Origin: Spartobacteria bacterium
Lineage (GTDB): Bacteria; Verrucomicrobiota; Verrucomicrobiia; Chthoniobacterales; UBA10450
DNA length: 64,000 nucleotides
NCBI GenBank assembly: GCA_021325495.1
Contig: JAJPGZ010000010.1
Coordinates: 1-64,000 of the forward strand
Reading direction: 5' to 3'
Shown: positions 17,735 to 27,032 of the stretch, piece after piece
How positions within the stretch are numbered: position 1 is the stretch's first letter
Layout of the letters: each line of letters opens with the position of its first letter
Program-made: the position numbers and the translations under genes
The notes under the pieces: model-generated
Seen by the model: the letters and a program-made list of their open reading frames with translations, nothing else
Database searches by the model: none
What the model was told of the DNA's origin: nothing

Positions 17735-17871
17735 GCAAAGGCGAGCGGAGCATCGCAAGCCGGAACCTGATGGATTTCACCGACGCGATCATCCGCGACA
17801 TGTCGCTCTTTCATTGCCATCTTCTGAAACACGAAGATAACGGGATGATGGCGAAAATCCTTTTTCGATAA
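17735..17871 (+). pseudogene. remnant of a multicopper oxidase (C-terminus only)
   Basis: The frame ending in TAA at 17871 reads NLMDFTDAIIRDMSLFHCH followed by LLKHEDNGMMAKILFR. FHCHxxxHEDxGMM is the C-terminal type-1/type-3 copper-binding signature of multicopper oxidases. Only about 35 recognisable residues remain; upstream the frame loses similarity and no start or other copper motif is visible. It is a decayed fragment between tRNA-Lys and the old-yellow-enzyme gene, the kind of debris left next to a tRNA after deletion or transfer. Confidence 0.75.
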
Positions 17872-17895
17872 CTCAGAAGCGATCTAAGAAGAACA

Positions 17896-19059
17896 ATGGC
17901 GCATCTTTTCGACCCGCTCGCGATTCGCGATCTCCAATTTGCCAATCGCGTGTTTGTCTCGCCCATGTGCGAATACTCGAGCGGCGATGGATACGCTAAC
18001 GATTGGCATCTCGTTCACCTCGGCAGCCGCGCGGTCGGCGGCGCGGGGCTCGTGCTCACCGAAGCGACGGCGGTTCTTCCCGAGGGTCGCATTAGTCCGC
18101 AGGACCTTGGCATTTGGAGCGACGGACACATTGAAATGCTTGCGCGGATCGCCGGGTTCATTACGCAACAGGGCAGCGTCGCCGGAATGCAGTTAGCGCA
18201 TGCGGGACGCAAAGCCAGCACGCGCCGGCCGTGGGAAGGCGAAGGAATGATTTCCGATAAGGAAGGCGGCTGGAAAAATGTGGTCGCGCCGAGCGCAATT
18301 CCTTTCGCCGACAATTATCCAAAACCGCAAGCACTCACGCGCGATGGCATTCAGGAAATAATCGCGGCGTTCGCGAGCGCGGCGCGTCGGGCATGCGACG
18401 CCGGATTTCGCGTGATCGAGATTCATGCGGCGCACGGTTATCTTATTCACGAATTTTTGTCGCCGCTCAGCAATCAACGCGACGACGACTACGGCGGTTC
18501 ATTCGAAAATCGCACCCGACTTTGTCGCGAGGTCGTTAGGGCAGTGCGATCCTCCTGGCCGAAGGGCGCGCCGTTGTTCGTGCGTATTTCCGCGACGGAT
18601 TGGGTCGAGGGTGGTTGGGACCTCGAGCAATCGATCCAGCTCGCGCGAGAGTTGAAGCAACTCGATGTCGATCTTATCGATTGTTCCTCGGGCGGCAGCG
18701 TTCCTCATGCGAAAATTCCGGCGGGTCCCGGTTATCAAACACCATTTGCGCAGCGCATTCGTGCGGAAGCAGACATCATGACCGGCGCGGTCGGATTCAT
18801 CACCTCACCAATTCAGGCCGAACAAATCGTCGCCACCGGCCAAGCTGACGCGATTTTGATAGCGCGCGAATTACTGCGCGATCCGTATTGGCCGTTGCGC
18901 GCCGCGCAAGAGCTTGGCCAAAATATTTCCTGGCCCGTTCAATATCTGCGGGCGGCGCCGAGAGGCGCGCAATCTCGCGTTCCGGTAAATCTCGAGAAGT
19001 TGAAGTCCTGTTTCGAAGAACAACACGCGGTGCCGGAAAGACACACGTCTCCTCGTTAG
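17896..19059 (+). CDS. NADH:flavin oxidoreductase, old yellow enzyme (YqjM class)
   Basis: 387 residues, a TIM-barrel FMN enzyme. Visible features are VFVSPMCEYSS at the N-terminus (the Cys regulates flavin in the YqjM class), AGMQLAHAGRKAST, EIHAAHGYLIHEFLSPLSNQR with the catalytic His pair, and C-terminal phosphate-binding GAVGFI. It reduces activated C=C bonds with NAD(P)H in the cytoplasm. An AAGAAG ribosome site precedes the ATG. The stop TAG is inside a fused copy of both dispersed words (TCGTTAGATCGACAA). Confidence 0.9.
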   Translation: MAHLFDPLAIRDLQFANRVFVSPMCEYSSGDGYANDWHLVHLGSRAVGGAGLVLTEATAVLPEGRISPQDLGIWSDGHIEMLARIAGFITQQGSVAGMQLAHAGRKASTRRPWEGEGMISDKEGGWKNVVAPSAIPFADNYPKPQALTRDGIQEIIAAFASAARRACDAGFRVIEIHAAHGYLIHEFLSPLSNQRDDDYGGSFENRTRLCREVVRAVRSSWPKGAPLFVRISATDWVEGGWDLEQSIQLARELKQLDVDLIDCSSGGSVPHAKIPAGPGYQTPFAQRIRAEADIMTGAVGFITSPIQAEQIVATGQADAILIARELLRDPYWPLRAAQELGQNISWPVQYLRAAPRGAQSRVPVNLEKLKSCFEEQHAVPERHTSPR

Positions 19060-19135
19060 ATCGACAATTTGCGCTTTACCGAGGAAGATCCAAGGCGTAC
19101 CAAAGAGACGTTGGTGGATTGAGGAGTAACACGTC

Positions 19136-22100
19136 ATGACGTCGCTCTCTGCCCTGCTCTCGAAATGGCCGCTCGTTAGGCAAATCCGCGAGGGCGCGGA
19201 CGGAACGGGATTGGAGGCGATGTCGGACAAGACGCGCGCGATGCACGCGCGGATCGATGGTGCAGAAGTGGCGCGCTCAGTTTGTCCGTACTGCGGCGTT
19301 GGCTGCGGTCAGCTCATTTTTCACAAGAACGGCAAACTGATTTCGATCGAAGGCGATCCGGAATCGCCGATCAACCAGGGAAATCTTTGTCCAAAAGGCG
19401 CGGCATCGTATCAATTGCTCACGCATTCGCGGCGCGAAACGAAAATGAAGTATCGCGCACCGCGCGCGAAAGAGTGGCAGGAGATTCCGCTGGATCGCGC
19501 GATGGACATGGTGGCGGATCGCGTGTGGGAATCGCGCAAACGCACGTTCGTGCACAAGATCGACAATCGCACCATCAATCACACCACGGCGATTTGTCAT
19601 CTCGGCGGCGCTACCCTCGATAACGAAGAGAATTATCTCATTCGGAAATTGTTCACGCTTGGTCTCGGGATGGTCTGCATCTCGAACCAGGCGCGGATAT
19701 GACATAGCAGCACGGTGCCCGGTCTGGGCACCAGCTTCGGCCGGGGCGGAGCTACGACCGCGCAACAAGATCTCAGCAACGCTGATTGCGTTTTAATCGA
19801 AGGCTCGTCCATGGCCGAGGCGCATCCAGTCGGCTTTCGCTGGGTCATGAAAGCGAAGGAACGCGGCGCGACCATCATCCATGTCGATCCAAGATTTTCG
19901 CGCACGAGCGCGCTGGCCGATATCTGGGTGCCGATCCGCGCCGGCAGCGACATCGCATTTCTTGGCGGCCTCGTTAGGCATATCATCGAGAACAATCTTT
20001 TCTTCCGCGATTACGTCGTCCACTTCACCAACGCTTCCTGCATTCTGCGCGAAGATTTTCGCGACACCGAAGAAGGCGCGACCGGATTGTTCTCCGGCTG
20101 GAATGAAGAGAAGCGGATGTACGACAAGGAGACTTGGCTCTACGAAGGCGAGCCGAACCTCAGTTTCCCGAAGCGCGATCCGACTCTGCAAGATCGACAA
20201 TGTGTTTTCCAATCGTTGCGTCGCCACTTCGCGCGCTACACGCCGGAGATGGTGGAGAAGATTTGCGGAATCTCGCCCGCACTTTTCCACAAAGTCGCGG
20301 ACGCGCTCGTTAGGGCTTCCGGGCCGGACAAAACGGCCGCGATTTGTTACGCGCTCGGCTGGACGCAACATTCCAAAGGCGTCCAGATCATCCGCACGGC
20401 GTCGATCCTGCAACTTTTGTTAGGCAATATCGGCCGGCCTGGCGGCGGAATTCTCGCGTTGCGCGGTCACGCGTCGATTCAGGGTTCGACCGACGTCCCG
20501 ACGCTCTACGATATTTTGCCCGGTTATTTGTCGATGCCGAAAGGCGATGGCACCGAGGAAACGCTTCGCGATTATCTCGCGCATCAAACGAAGCCGACCG
20601 GTCTCTGGCACAATTTTCCGGCGTATTTCATCAGTTTGCTGAAAGCGTACTACGGCAAGAACGCGACCGCAGAAAATGATTTTGGATACAGCTGGGTGCC
20701 GAAGCTCACCGGCAATCACTCCTTCTTCGAATATCTCTACGACATGGCCGACGGAAAAATGGAAGGCATGTTCATGATGGGGCAGAATCCCGCGGTCGCC
20801 GCGGCGAATTCGCGATTTCAACGCACGTCGCTTTCGAAATTAAAATGGTTGGTCGTTCGCGAGATGGTGGAGATCGAGGCCGCCACGTTCTGGCGCGATT
20901 CGCCCGAGATCGAGCGCGGCGAATTGAAGAGCGAGGAAATCGAGACGGAAGTTTTTCTTTTTCCAGCAGCCGGTCACGCGGAAAAGGAAGGCGCCTTCAC
21001 TCAAACGCAACGCATGGTGCAATGGCGGCAGAAAGCAGTCGACCCGCCGGGCGACGCGCGCTCGGAAGGTTGGTTCATGCATCAACTCGCCTTGCGGCTC
21101 ATCGCGAAAGCGAAAAAGTCTAACGACCCGCTCGATGAACCATTGCGCGCGCTCGACTGGTGGTACCCGGAAGATCGACATGGTGAACCTCACATGGAAT
21201 CGGTCTTAGCCGAGATCAACGGTTGGTCGACGAATCCGCAGACCGATGGCGATGGAGTCGTGTTCGGGATCGATCGCGACGGCAATCCGCATCACGGCGC
21301 ACAGATCGATGGTTATCCAAAATTGAAATCGGATGGTTCCACCGCGAGCGGCACTTGGATTTACGCCGGTGTTTTCGGGCCGGATAAAATCAACAAGGCG
21401 AACTCGCGCGATTCGAAAACTTTTCTCGGACACGGCTGGGGGTTCGTCTGGCCGGGCGATCGCCGCATTATATATAATAGGGCGAGCGCCAACCCGAGCG
21501 GCGCGCCGTGGAGCGAGCGGAAAAAATTAGTTTGGTGGGACGAGACGCAACGGAAGTGGACCGGTAATGATCAGCCCGATTTTCCGGTCGAAAAATCGCC
21601 GGAATTTCGGCCTAACGGAAATGAAACCGGACTCGATGCGATTCCCGGCGATGCTCCGTTTATTTTGCATGAAGACGGACTCGGCTGGTTGCATGTGGCG
21701 AAAGGTTTGCAGGACGGCCCGATGCCGACGCACTACGAACCGCTCGAGTCGCCGGTAAAGAACGAGCTGTATTCGCGCGATACGAATCCGGTGGTGAACT
21801 GGTATACGCGCCAGGAAAATCGGTTCGCACCGCCGGGCGATCCGCGATTTCCGTTTGTCCTAACGACTTATCGCCTAACGGAACATCATACCGCCGGCGG
21901 CATGTCGCGCTTTCTCAGCCATCTTGCGGAATTGCAGCCGGAATTGTTCGCGGAGATGTCGCCCGAGCTCGCGGCTCAACTCAAGATCGACAATGGCGAT
22001 TTCATTTCGATCGTTAGTCTGCGCGGTGCGATTGAAGCGCGCGCACTCGTTAGTCGCCGCATCCGTCCCATGCAACTCAACGGCAAAACTGTCCACCAGA

Positions 22101-22390
22101 TCGCAATGCCGTTTCATTTCGGAAGCGCGGGGCCGGTGAAAGGCAGCGCGACGAACGACCTCATTCCAATTTCCGGAGAACCCAACGTCACCATCATGGA
22201 AGCGAAGGCGCTCGGTGTAAATATCGTGCCGGGAAAACTGCCGCGTGGACCGGCGTTCGAGGAATGGATTAGGAAATATATTCCGGAAGGTGGCCCGCCG
22301 AATTTGCATCCGGAACAACCGCCCCCGGGCGCATCTGCCGGCGCGCAGTCCGGCGGTCACGGTCAACAAGGAAGGCCCGACTCGCGATGA
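19136..22390 (+). CDS. formate dehydrogenase catalytic subunit, selenoprotein (UGA at 19700 read as Sec)
   Basis: One 1084-codon frame interrupted only by TGA at 19700-19702. The context NQARI-U-HSSTVPGLGTSFGRGG is the Sec site of FdnG/FdhF-type enzymes, and a SECIS hairpin follows at once. The N-terminus has the 4Fe-4S motif VCPYCGVGCG and LCPKG, followed by the molybdopterin domains; the C-terminal bis-MGD-binding domain is near TTYRLTEHHTAGGMSRF. It oxidises formate to CO2 using Mo or W and Sec189. No twin-arginine signal is visible, unlike E. coli FdnG, so a cytoplasmic face is likely. The ribosome site GGAG lies about 10 bases before the ATG. It overlaps the iron-sulfur subunit by 4 bases. 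SelA, SelB, SelC and SelD must be elsewhere. Confidence 0.93.
19700..19732 (+). promoter_or_regulatory. bacterial SECIS element after the Sec UGA
   Basis: Starting 11 bases after UGA (19700-19702), GGTGCCC (19714-19720) pairs perfectly with GGGCACC (19726-19732) around the loop GGTCT. The apical GGUCU loop and its distance from the UGA match the SelB-binding hairpins of E. coli fdnG/fdhF mRNA as I remember them. It lies inside the coding sequence. Confidence 0.9.
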
Positions 22391-23250
22391 TCGGCGAAGG
22401 AACTCTCAGCACGAATCAGCGAAAACATTCCTACGTGCAGGAACGCGTCGAGGTTGGTTTCTTTACCGACCCAAGCGTCTGCATCGGCTGCAAAGCTTGC
22501 GAAGTCGCGTGCAAAGAATGGAACCAAGTGCCGGACGACGGTTTCACGTGGTCGGGAAATTCCTACGACAACACCGGCCACCTCGGCGCCTCGACCTGGC
22601 GACACGTCATGTTCCTCGAGCAAGATCGACAAAAAGGAAATCAAGTCTCCGGTCCGATGTCGTTAGGCGATGAGGACCCGTTTCGTTGGGTTTTTCTGTC
22701 CGACGTTTGCAAACATTGCGAGGAAGCGGGTTGTCTCGAAGCCTGTCCGACCGGATCAATCGTGCGCACCGAAGTCGGTTCCGTTCTCGTACAGAACGAT
22801 GTCTGCAACGGCTGCGGCTACTGTGTAGTGTCATGCCCGTTCGGCGTGATCGATCGCCGTCCCCAACCTTTGCCGGACGCCGGCGGCGCATTTAAGTGCA
22901 CATTTTGTTACGATCGACAAAAGAGCGGACTCGTGCCCGCTTGCGCGAAAGTTTGTCCGACTGAGTCGATCGTCTTCGGGAGATTGGATGATCTTCGTGC
23001 GCGCGGCGCGGAGCGCGTGCAGCAACTACAACAAAGCGGGTACAGAGACGCGCAACTGTACGATCCGACCGAAACTTCGGTGCGCGGCATTCACGCATTC
23101 TTTTTGATTCTTGGCGAACCAGAAGCGTACGGACTTCCGCCGAAGCCGCAGGTGCCGACGATTTATTTGAAGTCCGCGTGGACGGCGGCATTCGCGACCG
23201 CGATTGCGTCCATTATCGCGACGCTCGCGGCGTTTGCATTTTTCTCATGA
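22387..23250 (+). CDS. formate dehydrogenase iron-sulfur subunit (FdnH/HybA-like)
   Basis: 287 residues with four cysteine clusters: CIGCKACEVACKEWN, CKHCEEAGCLEACPTGS, CNGCGYCVVSCPFGV, and the CTFCYDRQ...CAKVCPTES group. This is the four-[4Fe-4S] electron-transfer subunit of CISM-type oxidoreductases. A C-terminal hydrophobic helix (AAFATAIASIIATLAAFAF) probably anchors it to the membrane. It carries electrons from the Sec subunit to the NrfD-like membrane subunit. It overlaps both neighbours by ATGA. An AAGATCGACA copy encodes EQDRQKG in a loop. Confidence 0.93.
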   Translation: MIGEGTLSTNQRKHSYVQERVEVGFFTDPSVCIGCKACEVACKEWNQVPDDGFTWSGNSYDNTGHLGASTWRHVMFLEQDRQKGNQVSGPMSLGDEDPFRWVFLSDVCKHCEEAGCLEACPTGSIVRTEVGSVLVQNDVCNGCGYCVVSCPFGVIDRRPQPLPDAGGAFKCTFCYDRQKSGLVPACAKVCPTESIVFGRLDDLRARGAERVQQLQQSGYRDAQLYDPTETSVRGIHAFFLILGEPEAYGLPPKPQVPTIYLKSAWTAAFATAIASIIATLAAFAFFS

Positions 23251-24245
23251 CAACAGAACCGCGACTCGAACAACTGCGCGAGAAAGCGTGGCAAGACGGC
23301 GTTGTTCCCGGCCGCGGTGTTGATGTTGTCGGCGGTCCGATTCCGCGCAAACCCGGATACTATGGTCAGGCGGTGGTGAAGCCGCCGGTGTGGACGTGGG
23401 AAATCCCGCTCTACTTTTTCTTCGGCGGGATGGCGGGAATGTCGGCGGTGATCGCGAGCGGCGCGGTTCTCTCTCACCATGTCGATCTTGCACGCGTCGC
23501 CATGTGGATAGCAGTAATCGGCGGAGCGTTCATCTCGCCGGTTCTGTTGATCTTGGATCTCGGCCGGCCGCATCTCTTTCTGAATATGCTGCGCGTTTTC
23601 AAACATCGCTCCGCCATGTCGATGGGCGCCTGGATTCTGACCGCATTCGGAGCGTGTGCCGTTCCAGGTTTAATCGCGCTGGAGCTGCACACGCATCAAA
23701 TTCTTCCCGGAGCACTCGATCAACTTCTGCGCGTGGCAGCCGGTATCTTCATCGTTGCTGCCGCAATCTTCGGAACTTTGCTCGCGACTTATACCGGCGT
23801 GCTTATCGGCGCGAGCGCAATCCCAGCGTGGTTTTTGCATCGCACGCTGTTGCCAATTCATTTTGGGACCGCCGGGTTAGGATCGGCCGCCGCATTACTT
23901 GAATTGATCGGTCATCGCATCGCGCCGCTTCACGCGATCGGATTCTTCGCCGCTACCGTTGAAACGGGATTGTTGATTTGGTTGAGCATCGACAAACACG
24001 GCGCGGCCGATCGCGCAATTCACGAACATGGCTCTGGCTGGCTGGTTCGGATTGGCGAAATTCTAAATGGTCCCGTCGCGCTCGGGCTGCGGTCCTTCGG
24101 TTTCATTCCCTTCGCGGCAATTTCCTTTCTGATTGGCTCTCTCGTTAGTCGTATCGGCTGGATCGCGGTCGGCAAAGTTTCTGGCGCAGATCCGGAGTCT
24201 GTTTTCGCAGCGGAACAATACGTATTAAATCATGAAAACGACTAA
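23247..24245 (+). CDS. nrfD: NrfD/PsrC-type membrane subunit
   Basis: 332 residues with about eight membrane helices and the family opening GYYGQAVVKPPVWTWEIPLYFFFGGMAG. NrfD-type subunits anchor CISM complexes and pass electrons to quinone. Here it replaces the FdnI cytochrome b seen in E. coli formate dehydrogenase-N, which suggests a quinone-reducing formate complex without a diheme subunit. The start ATG overlaps the stop of the iron-sulfur subunit. The 3' end overlaps the MFS gene by 14 bases. Confidence 0.88.
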   Translation: MTTEPRLEQLREKAWQDGVVPGRGVDVVGGPIPRKPGYYGQAVVKPPVWTWEIPLYFFFGGMAGMSAVIASGAVLSHHVDLARVAMWIAVIGGAFISPVLLILDLGRPHLFLNMLRVFKHRSAMSMGAWILTAFGACAVPGLIALELHTHQILPGALDQLLRVAAGIFIVAAAIFGTLLATYTGVLIGASAIPAWFLHRTLLPIHFGTAGLGSAAALLELIGHRIAPLHAIGFFAATVETGLLIWLSIDKHGAADRAIHEHGSGWLVRIGEILNGPVALGLRSFGFIPFAAISFLIGSLVSRIGWIAVGKVSGADPESVFAAEQYVLNHEND

Positions 24246-25440
24246 TCGTTGGGTCATCGCCATTGCCGGAGTCTTTTTGCAAATCGCGCTCGGCGCTGTC
24301 TACGCGTGGAGCGTCTTCCGTGTTCCATTGTCGAAGCAATTCGGGTGGAGCATTTCTCAAGTAACGCTGACGTTCACGATCAGCATTTTCGTCCTGGGAT
24401 TCGCCGCATTCTTCGGCGGTCTCTGGCTTAATCGCAAAGGACCGCGCATCGTCGCATTAACTGGCGGCGCGTTTTATGGGCTCGGAGTTTTTCTGGCCAG
24501 TTTCTCGCACAGCCTAACTTGGTTATATTTAAGTTACGGATTAATCGGCGGAATCGGCCTCGGTCTCGGTTACATCGTTCCCGTCGCCGTGTTGGTGAAG
24601 TGGTTTCCGGATCGACGCGGACTCATTACCGGAATCGCCGTCGGCGGCTTCGGGGCCGGTGCGCTCATCACGGCGCCGGTGGCAACGCGGCTCATTCAAA
24701 GCGTTGGCGTGCTGAGCACGTTCGCTTATCTCGGAATCGCCTATTTCATCGTCGCAATTATCGCCGGCTCCTTCATGCAAAATCCTCCGGATGGATGGCA
24801 ACCGGAAGGCTGGACGCCGAGCGCGCTGCAAAGTTCGCAACGCGCCGGGCACGATTACGTTCTCGGTGAAGCGTTGCGCACGTGGCAATGGTGGGCGCTT
24901 TGGCTATTGCTGTTTCTCAACACTTGCGCCGGTATCTCGGTCATTTCACAAGAGGCGCCGATCTTTCAGGAGTTAACCAAAGTCTCGGCCGTCGTTGCCG
25001 GAGGAATGGTCGGCATCGCCAGCCTGGGCAACGCCGCCGGCCGCGTTTTTTGGGCGTGGGTTTCGGATTTGATCACGCGGCGCATGACATTTCTCGTCAT
25101 GTTCATCCTTCAAGTTCTCCTGTTCTGGTTCCTGCCCAGCATCACCACCGCTTCGCTTATGACGATGGTGACGTTCGTAATCTTGATGTGTTATGGCGGC
25201 GGTTTCGGCACCATGCCCGCGTTTACCGCCGATTATTTCGGACCGAAAAACGTCGGACCGATTTACGGATTAATGCTGACCGCATGGAGTTTTGCCAGTG
25301 CGGTTGGGCCCCTGCTCATTGCGCGGATGCGTGAGACGGCCGGATCGTATGCCGGCGCGCTACATGTCGTCGCCGTCGTCATGGCGATCTCAATCTTGCT
25401 GCCGATTCTGGTTCGACCGCCGCGAAAAGCCGCGAGCTAA
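24232..25440 (+). CDS. MFS transporter, OFA (oxalate/formate antiporter) family
   Basis: 402 residues with 12 membrane helices. The start NRWVIAIAGVFLQIALGAVYAWSVFRVPL is the OFA signature, and the loop GFAAFFGGLWLNRKGPR between helices 2 and 3 fits the MFS motif A position. Co-expression with formate dehydrogenase makes formate or a related carboxylate the likely cargo; this is inference. The stop TAA lies in a CTAACGA word shared with the gap to rpmH. Confidence 0.88.
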   Translation: MKTTNRWVIAIAGVFLQIALGAVYAWSVFRVPLSKQFGWSISQVTLTFTISIFVLGFAAFFGGLWLNRKGPRIVALTGGAFYGLGVFLASFSHSLTWLYLSYGLIGGIGLGLGYIVPVAVLVKWFPDRRGLITGIAVGGFGAGALITAPVATRLIQSVGVLSTFAYLGIAYFIVAIIAGSFMQNPPDGWQPEGWTPSALQSSQRAGHDYVLGEALRTWQWWALWLLLFLNTCAGISVISQEAPIFQELTKVSAVVAGGMVGIASLGNAAGRVFWAWVSDLITRRMTFLVMFILQVLLFWFLPSITTASLMTMVTFVILMCYGGGFGTMPAFTADYFGPKNVGPIYGLMLTAWSFASAVGPLLIARMRETAGSYAGALHVVAVVMAISILLPILVRPPRKAAS

Positions 25441-25460
25441 CGATCGCGGCCGCACACTCG

Positions 25461-25634
25461 TTAGGCTTGCGTGTGCCGCGCGTACGAGCGCTCCACGCCT
25501 TTGGGTAAAAGTCGTTTGCGTCCGCGCTGCCGGCGTCGCGCGAGAGTGGCGCGGCCGCCCTTGGTCTTCATCCGCGCGCGGAATCCGTGCTGGCGTTTGC
25601 GTGTCCGTTTCGATCTTTGCAGGGTGCGTTTCAT
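25461..25634 (-). CDS. rpmH: 50S ribosomal protein L34
   Basis: 57 residues: [20 protein letters not shown], then [20 protein letters not shown] and a short tail. MKRT-x-QP/RSK-x4-R-x3-GFR-x-RM-x-T-x-GR is diagnostic of L34. Upstream in-frame starts exist but the L34 start is clear. Unusually, rnpA does not follow: the convergent MFS gene ends 20 bases after the stop. The stop lies in a TCGTTAGGC word. Confidence 0.95.
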   Translation of the reverse strand: MKRTLQRSKRTRKRQHGFRARMKTKGGRATLARRRQRGRKRLLPKGVERSYARHTQA

Positions 25635-25753
25635 GGCGAAAAGTTTTGCGGAGGGAGCGCCTACCTTAGGAGCAGCCTCGCGATTGTCAACGAAGCCGCG
25701 CAAGATCGACAATCGCATTTGCGCGCTCCCCTAGTTTCTGGGATAAGAGGCGC

Positions 25754-26242
25754 GTGAGCGCGAAAGTCGTCATCGAGCCCGCGACCGAACATGATCTCGA
25801 CGAATTGTCTGTCTTGCTCGGCGAGCTTCTCGGTCAGGAAAGCGATTTCAAGCCTAACAAAGACAAACAACTTCGCGGGTTGCGCCTGATCTTCGAACAG
25901 CCAAATCGCGGTCGCGTTTTCGTTTTGCGCCGCGACAACGCCATCGTCGGCATGATCAATCTCCTTTTCACCATCAGCACGGCTGAGGGCGGCTTTGTCA
26001 TTTTGCTCGAGGACCTCGTCGTCCACGAAGGATATCGCGGCAAAGGTTACGGTTCGATGTTGCTCGAGCACGCGATCGGTTTTGCCAAACAAAAAAACTT
26101 TCTTCGCATCACCCTGCTCACCGACCGGCCGGAGTTGCGACAACAGGCGTTGTTTCGCCGTTTCGGATTTCATGAATCGACCATGATGCCGATGCGTTTG
26201 TTGCTTTCGAGCGCCGGAAGCGGCGCGGAAATCAGCGCATGA
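25754..26242 (+). CDS. GNAT family N-acetyltransferase
   Basis: 162 residues, GTG start. The acetyl-CoA-binding motif A is VVHEGYRGKGYGSMLLEHAI, giving R/Q-x-x-G-x-G/A, preceded by the beta-strand region FVILLEDL. The substrate (small molecule or protein amino group) is unknown. It is divergent from rpmH and 34 bases before the site-2 protease. Confidence 0.85.
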   Translation: MSAKVVIEPATEHDLDELSVLLGELLGQESDFKPNKDKQLRGLRLIFEQPNRGRVFVLRRDNAIVGMINLLFTISTAEGGFVILLEDLVVHEGYRGKGYGSMLLEHAIGFAKQKNFLRITLLTDRPELRQQALFRRFGFHESTMMPMRLLLSSAGSGAEISA

Positions 26243-26276
26243 CGCGCGGACTCGACGTTGTCGATCTTACAACGAC

Positions 26277-27020
26277 ATGAGCGGTGCCTTTCGCCTTTTT
26301 CGTCTTGGCGGCATCGACGTCTATCTGCATTTCACCTGGTTCCTCATCGCCGCGCTCGAATTCACGCGCTTCGCTCAACGCTATCACGCGCCGGTCTGGG
26401 GATTGTTCGAGTACCTCACGCTTTTCGGCATCGTGCTTCTGCACGAATTCGGGCACGCCTTCGCTTGTCGTTCCGTCGGCGGCCGCGCTGATCGCATCGT
26501 CCTCTGGCCGCTCGGCGGCGTCGCTTTTGTGCAACCGCCGCCGCGCCCGGGCCCATATTTGTGGAGCATCGCCGCCGGTCCGCTCGTAAATGTAATACTG
26601 TTCCCGCTCCTCACCCTCGCGGTCTTCGCCGCCGGCGGCGTGCATTTGCGCCTAACGAATCCGGACGCCGCGAATTTCATCATTTCCATTTGGTCGATCA
26701 ACACCGGCCTTCTCATTTTCAATCTGCTCCCGATCTATCCACTCGACGGCGGCCAGCTCGTGCGCGGATTGTTGTGGTTGAAAGTCGGACCGGTGCGCAG
26801 TCTGAAGATCGCGAGCGTGATTGGCTTCATCGGCGCGATCGCGTTCGCGGGTTTTGCCGTCCTGCAACGCTCCATTTGGCTCGGCGTGATCGCGTTTTTT
26901 ATTTTCGGTCAGGCCCAGGCCGGCTGGCGCGCGGCTCAAAGTTTGGCGTTGCGCGAGGAAATGCCAAAGCCGTCCGAGTTGGCGGCTTCACCGCCGCCGA
27001 TTCCGGAAGAGCGCTCGTAA
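26277..27020 (+). CDS. site-2 protease family M50 (SpoIVFB-like)
   Basis: 247 residues, mostly membrane-spanning. The zinc motif is LLHEFGHAFAC near residue 61 and the third ligand lies in NLLPIYPLDGGQL near residue 155. This compact form lacks PDZ or CBS domains. It cleaves membrane-embedded substrates, often anti-sigma factors; an ECF/anti-sigma pair lies 3 kb away but a link is only possible. The stop TAA is part of TAAGATCGACAACTA, which also encodes the stop of the convergent aminopeptidase. Confidence 0.92.
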   Translation: MSGAFRLFRLGGIDVYLHFTWFLIAALEFTRFAQRYHAPVWGLFEYLTLFGIVLLHEFGHAFACRSVGGRADRIVLWPLGGVAFVQPPPRPGPYLWSIAAGPLVNVILFPLLTLAVFAAGGVHLRLTNPDAANFIISIWSINTGLLIFNLLPIYPLDGGQLVRGLLWLKVGPVRSLKIASVIGFIGAIAFAGFAVLQRSIWLGVIAFFIFGQAQAGWRAAQSLALREEMPKPSELAASPPPIPEERS

Positions 27021-27032
27021 GATCGACAACTA
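27018..27032. repeat. TAAGATCGACAACTA: shared double stop of convergent genes
   Basis: This 15-mer spans the entire junction. TAA (27018-27020) ends the site-2 protease gene on the plus strand; CTA (27030-27032) is the TAG stop of the aminopeptidase on the minus strand. The same word occupies two other convergent junctions (48666 and 51001). Confidence 0.95.

Noticed and set aside
17587-17832. An 81-residue minus-strand frame over tRNA-Lys
   Set aside because: It overlaps the tRNA and has no domain; the plus strand has a multicopper oxidase remnant.
19136-19702. Formate dehydrogenase gene as two fragments split by a nonsense mutation
   Set aside because: The TGA is exactly at the Sec position of FdnG and a SECIS hairpin follows; the downstream frame is in register.
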